DNA of 64,000 nt from assembly GCF_018417475.1 (NCBI RefSeq), contig NZ_CP054856.1:2511001-2575000 (forward strand), read 5' to 3'. The number at the start of each line of letters is the position of its first letter. Positions within the stretch are counted from its first letter, which is position 1. The notes beneath the pieces are model-generated. The model ran no database searches. It was not told the origin of the DNA and saw only the letters and a program-made list of their open reading frames with translations. A program made the translations under genes and the position numbers. Below, in pieces: positions 7,545-16,521 of the stretch. This DNA is from Novosphingobium decolorationis (GTDB taxonomy: Bacteria > Pseudomonadota > Alphaproteobacteria > Sphingomonadales > Sphingomonadaceae).

Positions 7545-8954
7545 ATGCGCTTGAACACACTCGCCTTTTGCACCGCGATGGGAAGCGTCCTGGCACTCGC
7601 CACACCGCCCGCGATGGCCCAGGCGCCCGAGACGCCCGCGGGCCGCGAAGCGCTCACCGTCCTCCAGGAAGCCGTCGCCATTCCGACCGTTCAGGGCCGC
7701 GGACAGGTCCCCGTGCTCGCCGCCAAGCTCAAGGCGCGCCTGCTCGACGCCGGATTCGCCGAGGACGAGGTGACCTTCGTGCCCCAGGGTGAGACCGGCT
7801 ACCTCCTCGCCCGCTACCCGGGCCGCGACCGCAAGGCGCCGGTCACCGCGATCATCGCGCACATGGACGTCGTCGAGGCCAAGCCCGAGGACTGGGAGCG
7901 CGATCCCTTCAACCCGGTGATCGAGGACGGCTACCTGTTCGGGCGCGGTTCGCTCGACAACAAGGCCGGGCTCTCCATCGTGACCGCGACGATGATGAAA
8001 CTGCGCCGCGAGGGCTGGGTCCCGGCCCACGACATCGTGCTCGGCTTCTCGGGCGACGAGGAAACCCAGATGGCGACCACCGCCGCCATGGCCAGCGCCA
8101 TCGTCCAGGAGGCGGGGAAGGTCGATCTCGTCCTCAACGCCGATTCGGGCGGCGGCACGCTCGACGAGGCGGGCCAGCCCTTCGTCTACGAGGTCCAGGC
8201 GGGCGAGAAGACTTACGCCGACTACAAGCTGACGCTGACCGATCCCGGCGGCCACTCCAGCCGTCCGGGCGCGACCAACGCCATTGCCGCCATGAGCGCG
8301 GCGATGGAGAAGATCTGGGCCTACAAATTCCCGGTCACCGTCAGCCCGCTGACCAAGGCCTACTTCGAGAGCAGCGTGGCTGCTGCCCCCGCCGAAGTGG
8401 CGCCCGCGATGCGCGCGCTCATCGCCGATCCCACCGACGCGAAGGCCGCCGCCACGCTCTCCGCGCGGCCCGAATATATCGGCCTCATCCGCACGACCTG
8501 CGTGCCCACCATGATCGAGGGCGGCCATGCCCCCAACGCGCTGCCCCAGTCGGTCAGCGCCAACGTCAATTGCCGCATCTTCCCCGGCACCTCCCGCGCC
8601 AAGGTGCAGGAGACGCTGGCGCAGGTGATCGCCGATCCCGAGATCACCTGCGCCTTCCAGGACAACGGCACGCTCGAATCGATCGAGAGCCCCTTGCGCA
8701 GCGACGTCCTGAAAGCCGTCGAGGTCGCCGTCCACGAACGCGCGCCCGGGCTCTCCATCGTTCCGGGCATGAGCGCGGGCGCCACCGATTCGATGCACTT
8801 TCGCTCCAAGGGCATCCCCGCCTTCGGCGTCTCGGCCGTGTTCATGGAGCCCAAGGACGAATTTGCCCACGGCCTCAACGAACGCCTGCCGCTCGCCACG
8901 CTCGACCCGGCGGTGAAGCAGTGGGAGACGCTGCTGCGTACGCTGTTGAAGTGA
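7545..8954 (+). CDS. Secreted M20 family metallopeptidase
   Basis: This 469-aa protein has a signal peptide (hydrophobic 5-22, likely cleavage after AMA at 25). M20 zinc-binding motifs follow: AHMDVV (His106, Asp108), GRGSLDNKAG (Asp138) and GFSGDEE (Glu172/Glu173), and a dimerisation domain lies around 215-330. Members are di-zinc amino- or carboxypeptidases or deacylases acting on short peptides or N-acyl amino acids; here the site would be the periplasm. The gene stands alone and is followed by two repeat copies. The family call is secure; the substrate is unknown. Confidence 0.92.
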   Translation: MRLNTLAFCTAMGSVLALATPPAMAQAPETPAGREALTVLQEAVAIPTVQGRGQVPVLAAKLKARLLDAGFAEDEVTFVPQGETGYLLARYPGRDRKAPVTAIIAHMDVVEAKPEDWERDPFNPVIEDGYLFGRGSLDNKAGLSIVTATMMKLRREGWVPAHDIVLGFSGDEETQMATTAAMASAIVQEAGKVDLVLNADSGGGTLDEAGQPFVYEVQAGEKTYADYKLTLTDPGGHSSRPGATNAIAAMSAAMEKIWAYKFPVTVSPLTKAYFESSVAAAPAEVAPAMRALIADPTDAKAAATLSARPEYIGLIRTTCVPTMIEGGHAPNALPQSVSANVNCRIFPGTSRAKVQETLAQVIADPEITCAFQDNGTLESIESPLRSDVLKAVEVAVHERAPGLSIVPGMSAGATDSMHFRSKGIPAFGVSAVFMEPKDEFAHGLNERLPLATLDPAVKQWETLLRTLLK

Positions 8955-8975
8955 GCAAATAAGAAGAGGGAGTTT

Positions 8976-9090
8976 CCGAGGGCCATCGCCCTCGGGCTCC
9001 CCAAATGGTCGAGCTCAGCTTTCTCCTGCCGCCCTGGCCGAGAACTCCGAGCCCTCCGATTCTGGGGTAAAGGGGTAATAACCCCTTGAA
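8976..9090 (+). repeat. Intergenic palindromic repeat, copy 3 (A plus degenerate B)
   Basis: The A hairpin is perfect at 8976-8995, 22 bp after the peptidase stop. The B position (9061-9090) keeps the flanks GGGGT and CCCCTTGAAAA. The usual GCGATGGC core is replaced, leaving AAGGGGT-AATA-ACCCCTT, which still forms a hairpin. Confidence 0.85.
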
Positions 9091-9181
9091 AAGATATTTC
9101 CTTCACGCCCTTCCCCTCTGGTTTCTGGCGGACTCTCAGCCAAGATCACAGGCCAAAGGTAAACTGGACGGGCTGCGGAGC

Positions 9182-9201
9182 CCGAGGGCGATGGGCCTCG
9201 G
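9182..9201 (-). repeat. Intergenic palindromic repeat, copy 4 (A module, reverse)
   Basis: CCGAGGGCGATGGGCCTCGG is the A hairpin read on the opposite strand, with one substitution relative to the consensus. It is preceded by GGAGC and followed by GGACCTCACC, as in other reverse copies. It faces copy 3 across about 90 bp. Confidence 0.8.
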
Positions 9202-9285
9202 ACCTCACCTTCTTCAATCTTTCCCTTTGATCTCCCCTGCCCGCCCCCTCTAAGGCGCCCCCATCTGCTGCAACGAGATCCGCCC

Positions 9286-10038
9286 ATGCCCGCCACTCCC
9301 GCCTGGCCGCCGCGTTCGGCCCCCCGTCTGTTCGTTTCCGGCCCGCTCGCCGAGGGGCAGGAGCTGACCCTTGACGGCAACCCGGCGAACTACCTCGCGC
9401 GGGTCATGCGCGTGGGCGCGGGCGATGCCGTCATCCTGTGCGACGATGTGACCGGCGAATGGGCGGCCGAGGTGCTCGACGCGGGCAAGCGCCACGTCAC
9501 CCTCGCCCTTCGTGACAAGCTGCGCGACCGCGAGGCGGTGCCCGATTTCTGGCTCTGCGCCGCGCTTCTGAAGAAGCCCAACTTCGATCTCGTGCTGGAA
9601 AAGGCCACTGAACTGGGCGTCGCCCGGATCCAGCCGGTACTGACCCGGCGCTGCGTTGCCGACAAGCTCAACCCCGAGCGCGCGCAGACGATCGTGTCCG
9701 AAGCGGCCGAGCAGTGCGCGCGCACCGCGCTGCCCGAACTGACAGGCCCGATGAAGCTCGACGCGCTGCTGGCCGACTGGCCGGAGGACCGCGCCCTCTT
9801 CTTTGCCGACGAGCAGGGCGGGGAACCGGCCGCCGCACAATTTGCCGCGCACAGCGGCCCCGCCGCGCTGCTGGTAGGCCCGGAAGGCGGCTTTGACGAT
9901 GCCGAGCGTGCCGCCATCCGCGCCCATCCCGCCGCCCGCGCGATCACGCTGGGCCCGCGCATCCTGCGCGGTGAAACCGCCACGATCGCGGCCTGCGCGG
10001 TGTGGATGGCAACGCGGGGCGACTGGTCCACCGTGTGA
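9286..10038 (+). CDS. rsmE: 16S rRNA (uracil1498-N3)-methyltransferase
   Basis: RsmE methylates N3 of U1498 in helix 44 of 16S rRNA using S-adenosylmethionine. The 250-aa protein has an N-terminal PUA-like domain (about 1-85) and a SPOUT methyltransferase domain with the knot motifs LLVGPEGGFDDAE (near 206) and LGPRILRGETA (near 230). The ATG start follows AACGAGATC, a weak ribosome-binding site. It is upstream of gshA on the same strand, an arrangement common in related genomes. Confidence 0.96.
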   Translation: MPATPAWPPRSAPRLFVSGPLAEGQELTLDGNPANYLARVMRVGAGDAVILCDDVTGEWAAEVLDAGKRHVTLALRDKLRDREAVPDFWLCAALLKKPNFDLVLEKATELGVARIQPVLTRRCVADKLNPERAQTIVSEAAEQCARTALPELTGPMKLDALLADWPEDRALFFADEQGGEPAAAQFAAHSGPAALLVGPEGGFDDAERAAIRAHPAARAITLGPRILRGETATIAACAVWMATRGDWSTV

Positions 10039-10114
10039 ATACCTAGCCATATTGTATGCCTGGAAACAAAAATGGGGCTGGCGCTAAGGCCTTCGCATCT
10101 CTACCTCCGGGCCC

Positions 10115-11488
10115 ATGAGTACCCGCGAGGCTTCGGATCGTGACGATCCGGTAATCGAGACCCTGGACCAGCTTGCCGCGCCGATGGCCGCGGGCGAGAA
10201 GCCGCGCGAGGCGTGGCGGATCGGAACCGAGCACGAGAAGTTCGTCTACGACACGAGCGACCACCACGCCCCCTCCTACGACGAGGAAGGCGGCATCCGC
10301 GACCTTCTCCTCGCGCTTGAGGAATTCGGCTGGGAGCCGATCCTGGAGGGCGGCAAGGTCATCGCGATGAAGGGTTCGGACGGCACCGTCAGCCTGGAGC
10401 CGGCCGGACAGCTCGAATTGTCGGGCGCGCCGCTGGAAAACCTGCACCAGACCTGCGCCGAGACCGGACGTCACCTGGCCCAGGTCAAGACCATCGGCGA
10501 TCGCATCGGCAAGGGCTTCCTGGGGCTGGGCATGTGGCCCGACAAGGCCCGCGCGGACCTGCCGCTGATGCCCAAGGGCCGCTACGACATCATGACCCGG
10601 CACATGCCGCGCGTCGGCTCGATGGGCCTCGACATGATGCTGCGCACCTGCACCATCCAGGTCAATCTCGACTATTCGAGCGAGGCGGACATGGTGCAGA
10701 AGTTCCGCACTTCGCTGGCGCTACAGCCGCTGGCGACCGCGCTGTTCGCCAATTCGCCCTTCACCGAGGGCAAGCCCAACGGCATGCTCTCCTACCGCAG
10801 CCACATCTGGTCGGACACCGACCCGGCGCGCACGGGCATGCTGCCCTTCGTGTTCGAAGAGGGCTTCGGCTACGAACGCTATGTCGAGTACATGCTCGAC
10901 GTGCCGATGTACTTCGTCTTCCGCGACGGCAAGTACATCGATGCCGCCGGCCTCTCCTTCCGCGACTTCCTGAAGGGCGAACTTTCGGTCCTGCCCGGCG
11001 AGAAGCCGCGCATCTCGGACTGGAACGACCACCTCTCCACCGCCTTTCCCGAAGTGCGCCTCAAGTCCTTCCTGGAAATGCGCGGCGCCGATGGTGGCCC
11101 GTGGAACCGCATCTGCGCGCTGCCCGCGCTGTGGGTCGGCCTGCTCTATGACCAGGGCGCACTCGACGCGGCCTGGGACCTGGTCAAGGACTGGGACATG
11201 GAAGGGCGCGAAACGCTGCGCAGCTCGGTCCCGAAACTCGGCCTCGACGCGCCGATCCCGACCGGGGGCACCTTGCGCGACATCGCGGGCGAAGTGCTCG
11301 ACATCGCGCGGCAGGGGCTTGCCGCACGTGGCCGCCTCAACGCGAGCGGCGACAACGAGACCGGCTATCTGGAACCGCTCGCCGAGATCGTCGCCAGCGG
11401 CCGGGTTCCCGCCCAGCGCCTGCTCGACCTCTACAACGGCGAGTGGCAGGGCGAGATCGCCCCTGTCTACAAGGTCAAGAGCTTCTGA
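10115..11488 (+). CDS. gshA: Glutamate-cysteine ligase
   Basis: The enzyme joins L-glutamate and L-cysteine with ATP, the first step of glutathione synthesis. This 457-aa protein belongs to the GCS2 class found in alphaproteobacteria and plants, not the E. coli class. Visible family features are WRIGTEHEKF near residue 29, KGSDGTVSLEPAGQLELSG near 87 (substrate-binding), and MLRTCTIQVNLDY near 174. The gene follows rsmE by 76 bp and ends 15 bp from the convergent ICMT-like gene. Confidence 0.96.
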   Translation: MSTREASDRDDPVIETLDQLAAPMAAGEKPREAWRIGTEHEKFVYDTSDHHAPSYDEEGGIRDLLLALEEFGWEPILEGGKVIAMKGSDGTVSLEPAGQLELSGAPLENLHQTCAETGRHLAQVKTIGDRIGKGFLGLGMWPDKARADLPLMPKGRYDIMTRHMPRVGSMGLDMMLRTCTIQVNLDYSSEADMVQKFRTSLALQPLATALFANSPFTEGKPNGMLSYRSHIWSDTDPARTGMLPFVFEEGFGYERYVEYMLDVPMYFVFRDGKYIDAAGLSFRDFLKGELSVLPGEKPRISDWNDHLSTAFPEVRLKSFLEMRGADGGPWNRICALPALWVGLLYDQGALDAAWDLVKDWDMEGRETLRSSVPKLGLDAPIPTGGTLRDIAGEVLDIARQGLAARGRLNASGDNETGYLEPLAEIVASGRVPAQRLLDLYNGEWQGEIAPVYKVKSF

Positions 11489-11503
11489 TCCGGCCGGGCC
11501 GCC

Positions 11504-12871
11504 CTACTCGGCGGCCTGCGCGGATACCGGCCTGGGCGCAACGCGCGTCCAGAGCCCCGAGATGGTGCGCGTAATGAAGGCGTTGCGCGCCATCCACGCG
11601 TGGTATTCGCGGTATTTCGCGTCCTCACGCAGGAGATGCGCTTCCTCGGTCTTCGCGCGCCAGAAGTAGATCGAACTGACGATGGCGAGGAGGACGGTGT
11701 TGCGCACCATGTCGGTGAGCGACCCGTTGGTGACGAGGAAGGGCAGCGTCGAGAGCCACCAGAAGGCGTTTTTCGACAGGTAGGCCGGGTGGCGCGTGAA
11801 GCGGTACGGCCCGTTCGTCAGGACGCCGCGATAGGTGAGGTTGGAAAAGCGCAGGCCGAAGGCAAAGGTCGCCCAGGCGTAGATCGCGGTCAGCACCACC
11901 ATCAGCCCTGCCCAGAGCCACAGAAGCGGCGTGTAGCCCTCCAGCCAGTAGGCCCACCCGCCGGTGTGGACTTCATAGCCCAGCACGTCCGAACGCCCGA
12001 TCGTGCCCCACACGAAGGGCGGGTAGCACAGGAGCGCAGCCACCCAGCCCGCCAGGAACGGGTTGCCGCTGCGGATATGCGCGTCGAGCGGGCGGAAGGT
12101 GAAGATATAGCCGACCGTGCCGATCTGCACGTCGATGAGGAAGAGAAGGCCGATCAGGAGCGAGCCCGTCTCGACCGGGTCGGAGCCGATCCGCGACAGG
12201 TCCGCCTCGACGATCTGGGCAAAGCCGCCGGGCAGGATCGAGATCATGAAGGCGCCGAAGAAGCCCTTGATCGCCCAGGCGCGCCAGTGCTTCTTCACCT
12301 GCTCGGCTTCCCATGCCTCGCGACCCAGAAGAAGCGCGCCGAAGTGCCAGGAGGCGTCACGCGGTTCGACAAGGACCCGGTCGAGCCACAGGACATAGGG
12401 GATCGAGAGGAGGAACAGGACCGGCGCCGCCGCGCCGATCACCTGCATGGCGAAGAGATACTGCCCGTCCCAGTACCAGCGCGCGATGCAGTAGAAGAGG
12501 CCGATCCCGACCCAGGTCGCCCAGAGCCCGGCGATCTTGGTGATCGAGATCTCGCGGACCGCGCGCCAAGGGCGCGGGCGGGCCCAGTCGATGCCGGTGG
12601 AGGGGTTGCGATGAACCTTGTCGACGAAGAGCGCATAGAGGCTCATCGCGGTGCCCGTCACGAAGAGCGCGGCGAGCGAGGCGTAAGGACCGCTCATCGG
12701 GGCCCGGGGGCCGGGAATGCCGAACATCGCGGCCAGGCTCGCCCAGTTGCGGCAGATCAGCAGCCAACACAGGAGCGCAGCCAGCCCGACAAGGCCGACA
12801 CCCGCCGACACGTCACTGGCCGGGCGCTGTGCGCCTGTCTCGCTATCCCCCGTGTCCCTCTGGCTCGTCAT
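11504..12871 (-). CDS. ICMT/PEMT-like integral membrane methyltransferase
   Basis: This 455-aa polytopic protein has about ten hydrophobic segments. Its C-terminal quarter carries the isoprenylcysteine carboxyl methyltransferase / phospholipid methyltransferase signature, seen as NGPYRFTRHPAYLSKN around residue 350 and EEAHLLREDAKYREYHAWM around 410. These motifs bind S-adenosylmethionine and the carboxylate or lipid substrate at the membrane face. The N-terminal half has no recognisable function. Bacteria lack protein prenylation, so a lipid or small-molecule substrate is likely. Family secure, activity unknown. Confidence 0.82.
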   Translation of the reverse strand: MTSQRDTGDSETGAQRPASDVSAGVGLVGLAALLCWLLICRNWASLAAMFGIPGPRAPMSGPYASLAALFVTGTAMSLYALFVDKVHRNPSTGIDWARPRPWRAVREISITKIAGLWATWVGIGLFYCIARWYWDGQYLFAMQVIGAAAPVLFLLSIPYVLWLDRVLVEPRDASWHFGALLLGREAWEAEQVKKHWRAWAIKGFFGAFMISILPGGFAQIVEADLSRIGSDPVETGSLLIGLLFLIDVQIGTVGYIFTFRPLDAHIRSGNPFLAGWVAALLCYPPFVWGTIGRSDVLGYEVHTGGWAYWLEGYTPLLWLWAGLMVVLTAIYAWATFAFGLRFSNLTYRGVLTNGPYRFTRHPAYLSKNAFWWLSTLPFLVTNGSLTDMVRNTVLLAIVSSIYFWRAKTEEAHLLREDAKYREYHAWMARNAFITRTISGLWTRVAPRPVSAQAAE

Positions 12872-12977
12872 GCCAAGAGAGCTACCCGCAATTGGTTAAA
12901 GCGACCGAAACGGAGGAAATCGGCGCGAAGAGAGGATAAGGGCGCATGTCCGGAGCCGAACACGCGCCCCACCGTCC

Positions 12978-14357
12978 TTAGCGGAACGCGGTAATGCGGC
13001 CCGAATCGTCGAGCACGAAGAGCGTCGAGTTGGCCACCACAGGGGCGAGCGAGACCGCGTCCTTGACCTTGGTGAAGAGGGTTTCCTCACCGCTTGCCGG
13101 GTCGATGCGGTAGACCTCGCCGTCCGAGTTGCCCGTCCACAGCGCGTTGCCCGCCAGCACCGGACCGACCCAGAACACCGGGTTCTTGCGCTTCTTGGGG
13201 TTGCCGTAGCGGGTCAGCTGGGTCAGCCAGCGCACCTTGCCGTTGGCGCGCGAGATCGCGAGGATCTCGGCCTTGTCGTCAAGCGTGAAGACCCAGTCCC
13301 CCGCGACCGCCGGGGTGGAGATGCCTGCCAGGTTCAGCTCCCACACGCGCTGGCCGGTGAGCAGTTCGTACGCCGCCATACGCCCGCCCTGGCCCAGCGC
13401 GAAGACGCGGCCCTGGTCGATGATGGGATCGGCATCGACGTCGGTGAGGCTGCCTACTTCGGTCGAGATCGAGGTGCGTGCGAGCGCGTCCGACCAGAGC
13501 TGGCGGCCGTTCTCGTAGCGGTAGGCGACAAGCTCGCCCGACGAATAACCGGCAATCACGGTGCCGCGCGCGGCGGCGGGCGAGGCCACGCCGAAGACGC
13601 CGGACTGGGTGATCGAGCCCGATTCGCTCCACAGCACCTTGCCGTCGGCCGCGTTGAGCGCGAAGATCTGGTTGTCCTGCGTCATCACGTAGATCGCGTT
13701 GAAGGCGACCGTGGGCGCGCCGCGCAAGGGGCCTGCGGGCTTGACCGACCAGCTCTGCTCACCGGTGCGCGCGTCAAGCGCGGCCACTTCGCCCACGCCC
13801 GTGGTGACGAAGACCTTGCCGCCATCGAAGCTGACGCCGCCGCCGAAGATCGACTTCTCGTCCTCGCCAGAGACCTTGAAGCTCTTGGTCCAGACCTCGC
13901 TGCCAGTTTCCACGTTGAAGGCGTGGACGACACCGCGCGTGTCGATGACGTAGAGACGTCCGTTACCCACCACCGGCGAGGCGGCGAGGCGCGCGCGCTG
14001 CGTGGAGCCTGCGATGCTGGCGCTCCAGACCTCGGACGGGTTGGAGGACAGCGCGAGGTGGCCGTAGGACTTGCTGGCGCTGCCACCGCCCTGCGCCCAG
14101 GTGGCGTTGACCTGTTCGGGGGGCAGGATCACCGAGACGCCGGCCATCGAGGGATCGACTTCGGCGCCGCTCTCGATGCGCGAGAGGATGGGGATACGCT
14201 CACCCACGGTCGGGGTCTTGGGACCACCGTCTCCGCCACCGCCGAAGAGCTTGCAGCCCGAAAGGCCCGTCACCAGCGCGAGCGCCAGGAGCGGAGCGGC
14301 GCGGCGGCGCCACACGGCGCGGCGCGGGGCCCGATGGGTCAGGTCGACTGCGGTCAT
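12978..14357 (-). CDS. bamB: Outer membrane assembly lipoprotein BamB
   Basis: BamB is the beta-propeller lipoprotein of the BAM complex that inserts outer membrane proteins. With the start at 14357 it has 459 aa, a signal sequence ending in LVTGLSGC with lipid-bearing Cys35, then eight PQQ-like repeats (recurrent G-x-V/L-A-L-D/N and W-x-x motifs). This start has AAGGATAAAG upstream; an ATG nine codons earlier overlaps the TPR gene stop and has no ribosome-binding site. It is co-transcribed with the YfgM-like gene. The GTPase gene der, which usually follows bamB, is not downstream. Confidence 0.92.
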   Translation of the reverse strand: MTAVDLTHRAPRRAVWRRRAAPLLALALVTGLSGCKLFGGGGDGGPKTPTVGERIPILSRIESGAEVDPSMAGVSVILPPEQVNATWAQGGGSASKSYGHLALSSNPSEVWSASIAGSTQRARLAASPVVGNGRLYVIDTRGVVHAFNVETGSEVWTKSFKVSGEDEKSIFGGGVSFDGGKVFVTTGVGEVAALDARTGEQSWSVKPAGPLRGAPTVAFNAIYVMTQDNQIFALNAADGKVLWSESGSITQSGVFGVASPAAARGTVIAGYSSGELVAYRYENGRQLWSDALARTSISTEVGSLTDVDADPIIDQGRVFALGQGGRMAAYELLTGQRVWELNLAGISTPAVAGDWVFTLDDKAEILAISRANGKVRWLTQLTRYGNPKKRKNPVFWVGPVLAGNALWTGNSDGEVYRIDPASGEETLFTKVKDAVSLAPVVANSTLFVLDDSGRITAFR

Positions 14358-14380
14358 GCCTTTATCCTTACAGGTAGATT

Positions 14381-15235
14381 TCATTCGGCGGCCGTATCGC
14401 CGCTGTCGGCGGCCTGCGCCTTGGCGCCCTTGGGCGCGGCTTCGGATTCGGACGTGGTCTCGGCGTCCTCGATTGCCTCGCCGCGCGCATCGACCACGTC
14501 GGGCACGGCATCGACGCCCAGCACGGCGGCAAGCTGGCGCGCGCGGCTGCGCTGGCCTTCACTGGCGTTCTTGTCCTTGGCGATCTCGGCGAAGAGGGGA
14601 CCGGCCTGGCCGGGCTTGTCCATCTTGAGGTAGGCCATGCCGACCATCTCGGCCGCAACGCCGAACCAGGCGTTGCCGGGCGCGGCGAGCGGCTTGAGCC
14701 GGTCCACCACGTCCTGCGGCTTCATCTCGTCAAAGCGCGCCGCGACAAGGCGCACGGTGGCGAGGTCACGCAGCGGCTTGGGTGCGGCTTCATCGGCGGC
14801 GACGCCTTCGTAGATCCTGGCGGCACCGGCAACGTCGTCCTGCTCCTGCGCGATCGCGGCCAGCATCAGCCTGGCGGGCACGGCGTTGCCCTTGGCATCC
14901 TCGCCGCTCAGCGCCTGAAGCTTGGCCTTGGCGTCGTCGAGATTGCCCGACTGGACGCTGTCGAGCGCCTGGATATAGGCCTCGGCGTGCTCTTCGCGCA
15001 GGGTCTTCTGGTGGTGGTTCCAGTAAAGCCAGCCACCAAAGCCAGCAAGGACAAGCACGATCAGCACGGCGAGTGCCAGCCCCTTGCCCTTCAGGAAGCT
15101 TTCCATCTGGTCCTGGCGCAGGGCATCGTCGACCTCGCGGACGAAGACGTCCTGCTGCGCGGCCTTCTGGGCGGCGGCCTTGTCGTTCTTGTCGGAGCCG
15201 GTGGAGGCGGAATTCGTGTCAGGTGGCAGGGCCAA
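14381..15235 (-). CDS. YfgM-like tetratricopeptide membrane protein
   Basis: This 284-aa protein has a short cytoplasmic N terminus, one membrane helix at residues 52-72, and a periplasmic Ala-rich region of TPR-like helices (TPR_21 type), with an acidic tail. YfgM homologues link the Sec translocon to periplasmic chaperones and sit next to bamB in many proteobacteria. The same order is kept here, with only 23 bp between this stop and the chosen bamB start. Confidence 0.85.
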   Translation of the reverse strand: MALPPDTNSASTGSDKNDKAAAQKAAQQDVFVREVDDALRQDQMESFLKGKGLALAVLIVLVLAGFGGWLYWNHHQKTLREEHAEAYIQALDSVQSGNLDDAKAKLQALSGEDAKGNAVPARLMLAAIAQEQDDVAGAARIYEGVAADEAAPKPLRDLATVRLVAARFDEMKPQDVVDRLKPLAAPGNAWFGVAAEMVGMAYLKMDKPGQAGPLFAEIAKDKNASEGQRSRARQLAAVLGVDAVPDVVDARGEAIEDAETTSESEAAPKGAKAQAADSGDTAAE

Positions 15236-15352
15236 GATCGGGGCGCTTTCTGCGGTACGAGGTGGGTTTGGGGCTGTTTAGCGTATGAATGCGGCTTTTC
15301 AACGGCCATCATCGCTGCACGTCCCGCTCTGAAGCGGAACTGAACGGGCCTT

Positions 15353-16492
15353 TCAGGACGGCAAGGGCCAGCCTTGCGCGCCTCCCATAGCCGCTGCGTA
15401 GGTTTCCCGATAGGCCGAAATCATCGCGTTTTCATCGTAGAAGGCCTGCGCATGGGCCTGGTTCGCCGCACCGATCCGGGCGCGCAGGGCCCCCTCCCCG
15501 GCAAGCTCGCCCAGCGCGCGGGCCAGTGCGGCCTCATCGCCAGGCGCGGTAATGAAGGGGCGGTTTTCCCCAGCCACCATCGCCGCCACGTCTCCGACGG
15601 CCGGCGCGGCGATGGCAAGGCCCGCCGCCATCGATTCGACCACCGAGATCGGAAACTGCTCGCTGTCGGAGGAAAGCGCGAAGAGATCGAAGAGCCCCAC
15701 CACGCGCGCCGGATCGGCAACGAAGCCGGGCAGGTGGACACGCTGCGCCACCCCCAGCCGCTGCGCTTCGGCGAGGATCGCCGCGCGTTCGGGCCCCTCA
15801 CCCACGATCACCAGTTGCCATGGCTGCGGCAGCGCGGCGAAGGCGCGCACCAGCCGGGGCAGGTTCTTGACCGCGCGCAGGCCCGCGAGCGTCCCCAGCC
15901 AGAACGTGCCGGACGCCTTGGTGAGGCCGGGAAGGGAATCGGACGCCGGGCGCACGGTATAGCGCGCGGTGGGAATGCCGTTGCCGATCAGCCGCACGCG
16001 CGCGGAAGGCTGGTGCCAGGCGTCCCGCGCGATAGCGGCAAGGCGCTGCGAAGGAACGACCAGCGCCGCCGCCCCCGCCAGCGCCACGCGCCGGAAGAGA
16101 TTGCGCTGCCACTTGAGCCCGCCCGCCTCGTCTTCGTTGAAGCCGTCCTCGTGGTGAACCAGCGGGGGCAGGCCAAGGCGCCGGACGAAAAGACGGTGCG
16201 CCAGCACCGCGTCCATGGCGCCCCAGTTGTAGCTGAGGACAAGATCGTACCCCCGCATCGCCCGGGCGATACGCCACAGGCGGGCGGGTGTGGGCCGCCC
16301 CTGAAGCGCGGGAAAATCGCCTCCCAGCGTCACCTGCAAGGCCGGATCGAGCACATCGGCCGCGCCATAGGCGCCGGGCTGGGCAGAGACCACGGTGTGC
16401 GCGATGTCCGGCCCGAACGCCTGCATCAGGCGCACCGCGCGCAGTTCCTTGCCCCCTGCGTTGAAGCCCGAATGAAGGTGCAGGACATGCAC
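15353..16492 (-). CDS. GT4-type glycosyltransferase
   Basis: This 379-aa GT-B protein opens MHVLHLHSGFNAGGKELRAV, the N-terminal Rossmann strand and glycine loop of family 4 glycosyltransferases. The C-terminal domain has the nucleotide-sugar-binding stretch VGEGPERAAI and the EX7E motif region (SDSEQFPISVVESMAAGLAI, near 290). These enzymes transfer a sugar from a nucleotide donor with retention, often in polysaccharide or glycolipid synthesis. Neither donor nor acceptor is evident, and no polysaccharide cluster surrounds it. The stop lies 118 bp from the YfgM-like start. Confidence 0.88.
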   Translation of the reverse strand: MHVLHLHSGFNAGGKELRAVRLMQAFGPDIAHTVVSAQPGAYGAADVLDPALQVTLGGDFPALQGRPTPARLWRIARAMRGYDLVLSYNWGAMDAVLAHRLFVRRLGLPPLVHHEDGFNEDEAGGLKWQRNLFRRVALAGAAALVVPSQRLAAIARDAWHQPSARVRLIGNGIPTARYTVRPASDSLPGLTKASGTFWLGTLAGLRAVKNLPRLVRAFAALPQPWQLVIVGEGPERAAILAEAQRLGVAQRVHLPGFVADPARVVGLFDLFALSSDSEQFPISVVESMAAGLAIAAPAVGDVAAMVAGENRPFITAPGDEAALARALGELAGEGALRARIGAANQAHAQAFYDENAMISAYRETYAAAMGGAQGWPLPS

Positions 16493-16521
16493 AGGCGCCC
16501 CCTTTCCTCTCCCCGCCCCGT

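Larger units (their letters stand above)
8955..9285. other. Intergenic region between the M20 peptidase and rsmE
   Basis: This 331-bp stretch holds no gene. It contains one forward copy of the intergenic repeat (8976-9090) with a degenerate B module, and an A module in reverse orientation (9182-9201) facing it. The remaining bases show no promoter that could be defended. Confidence 0.8.
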
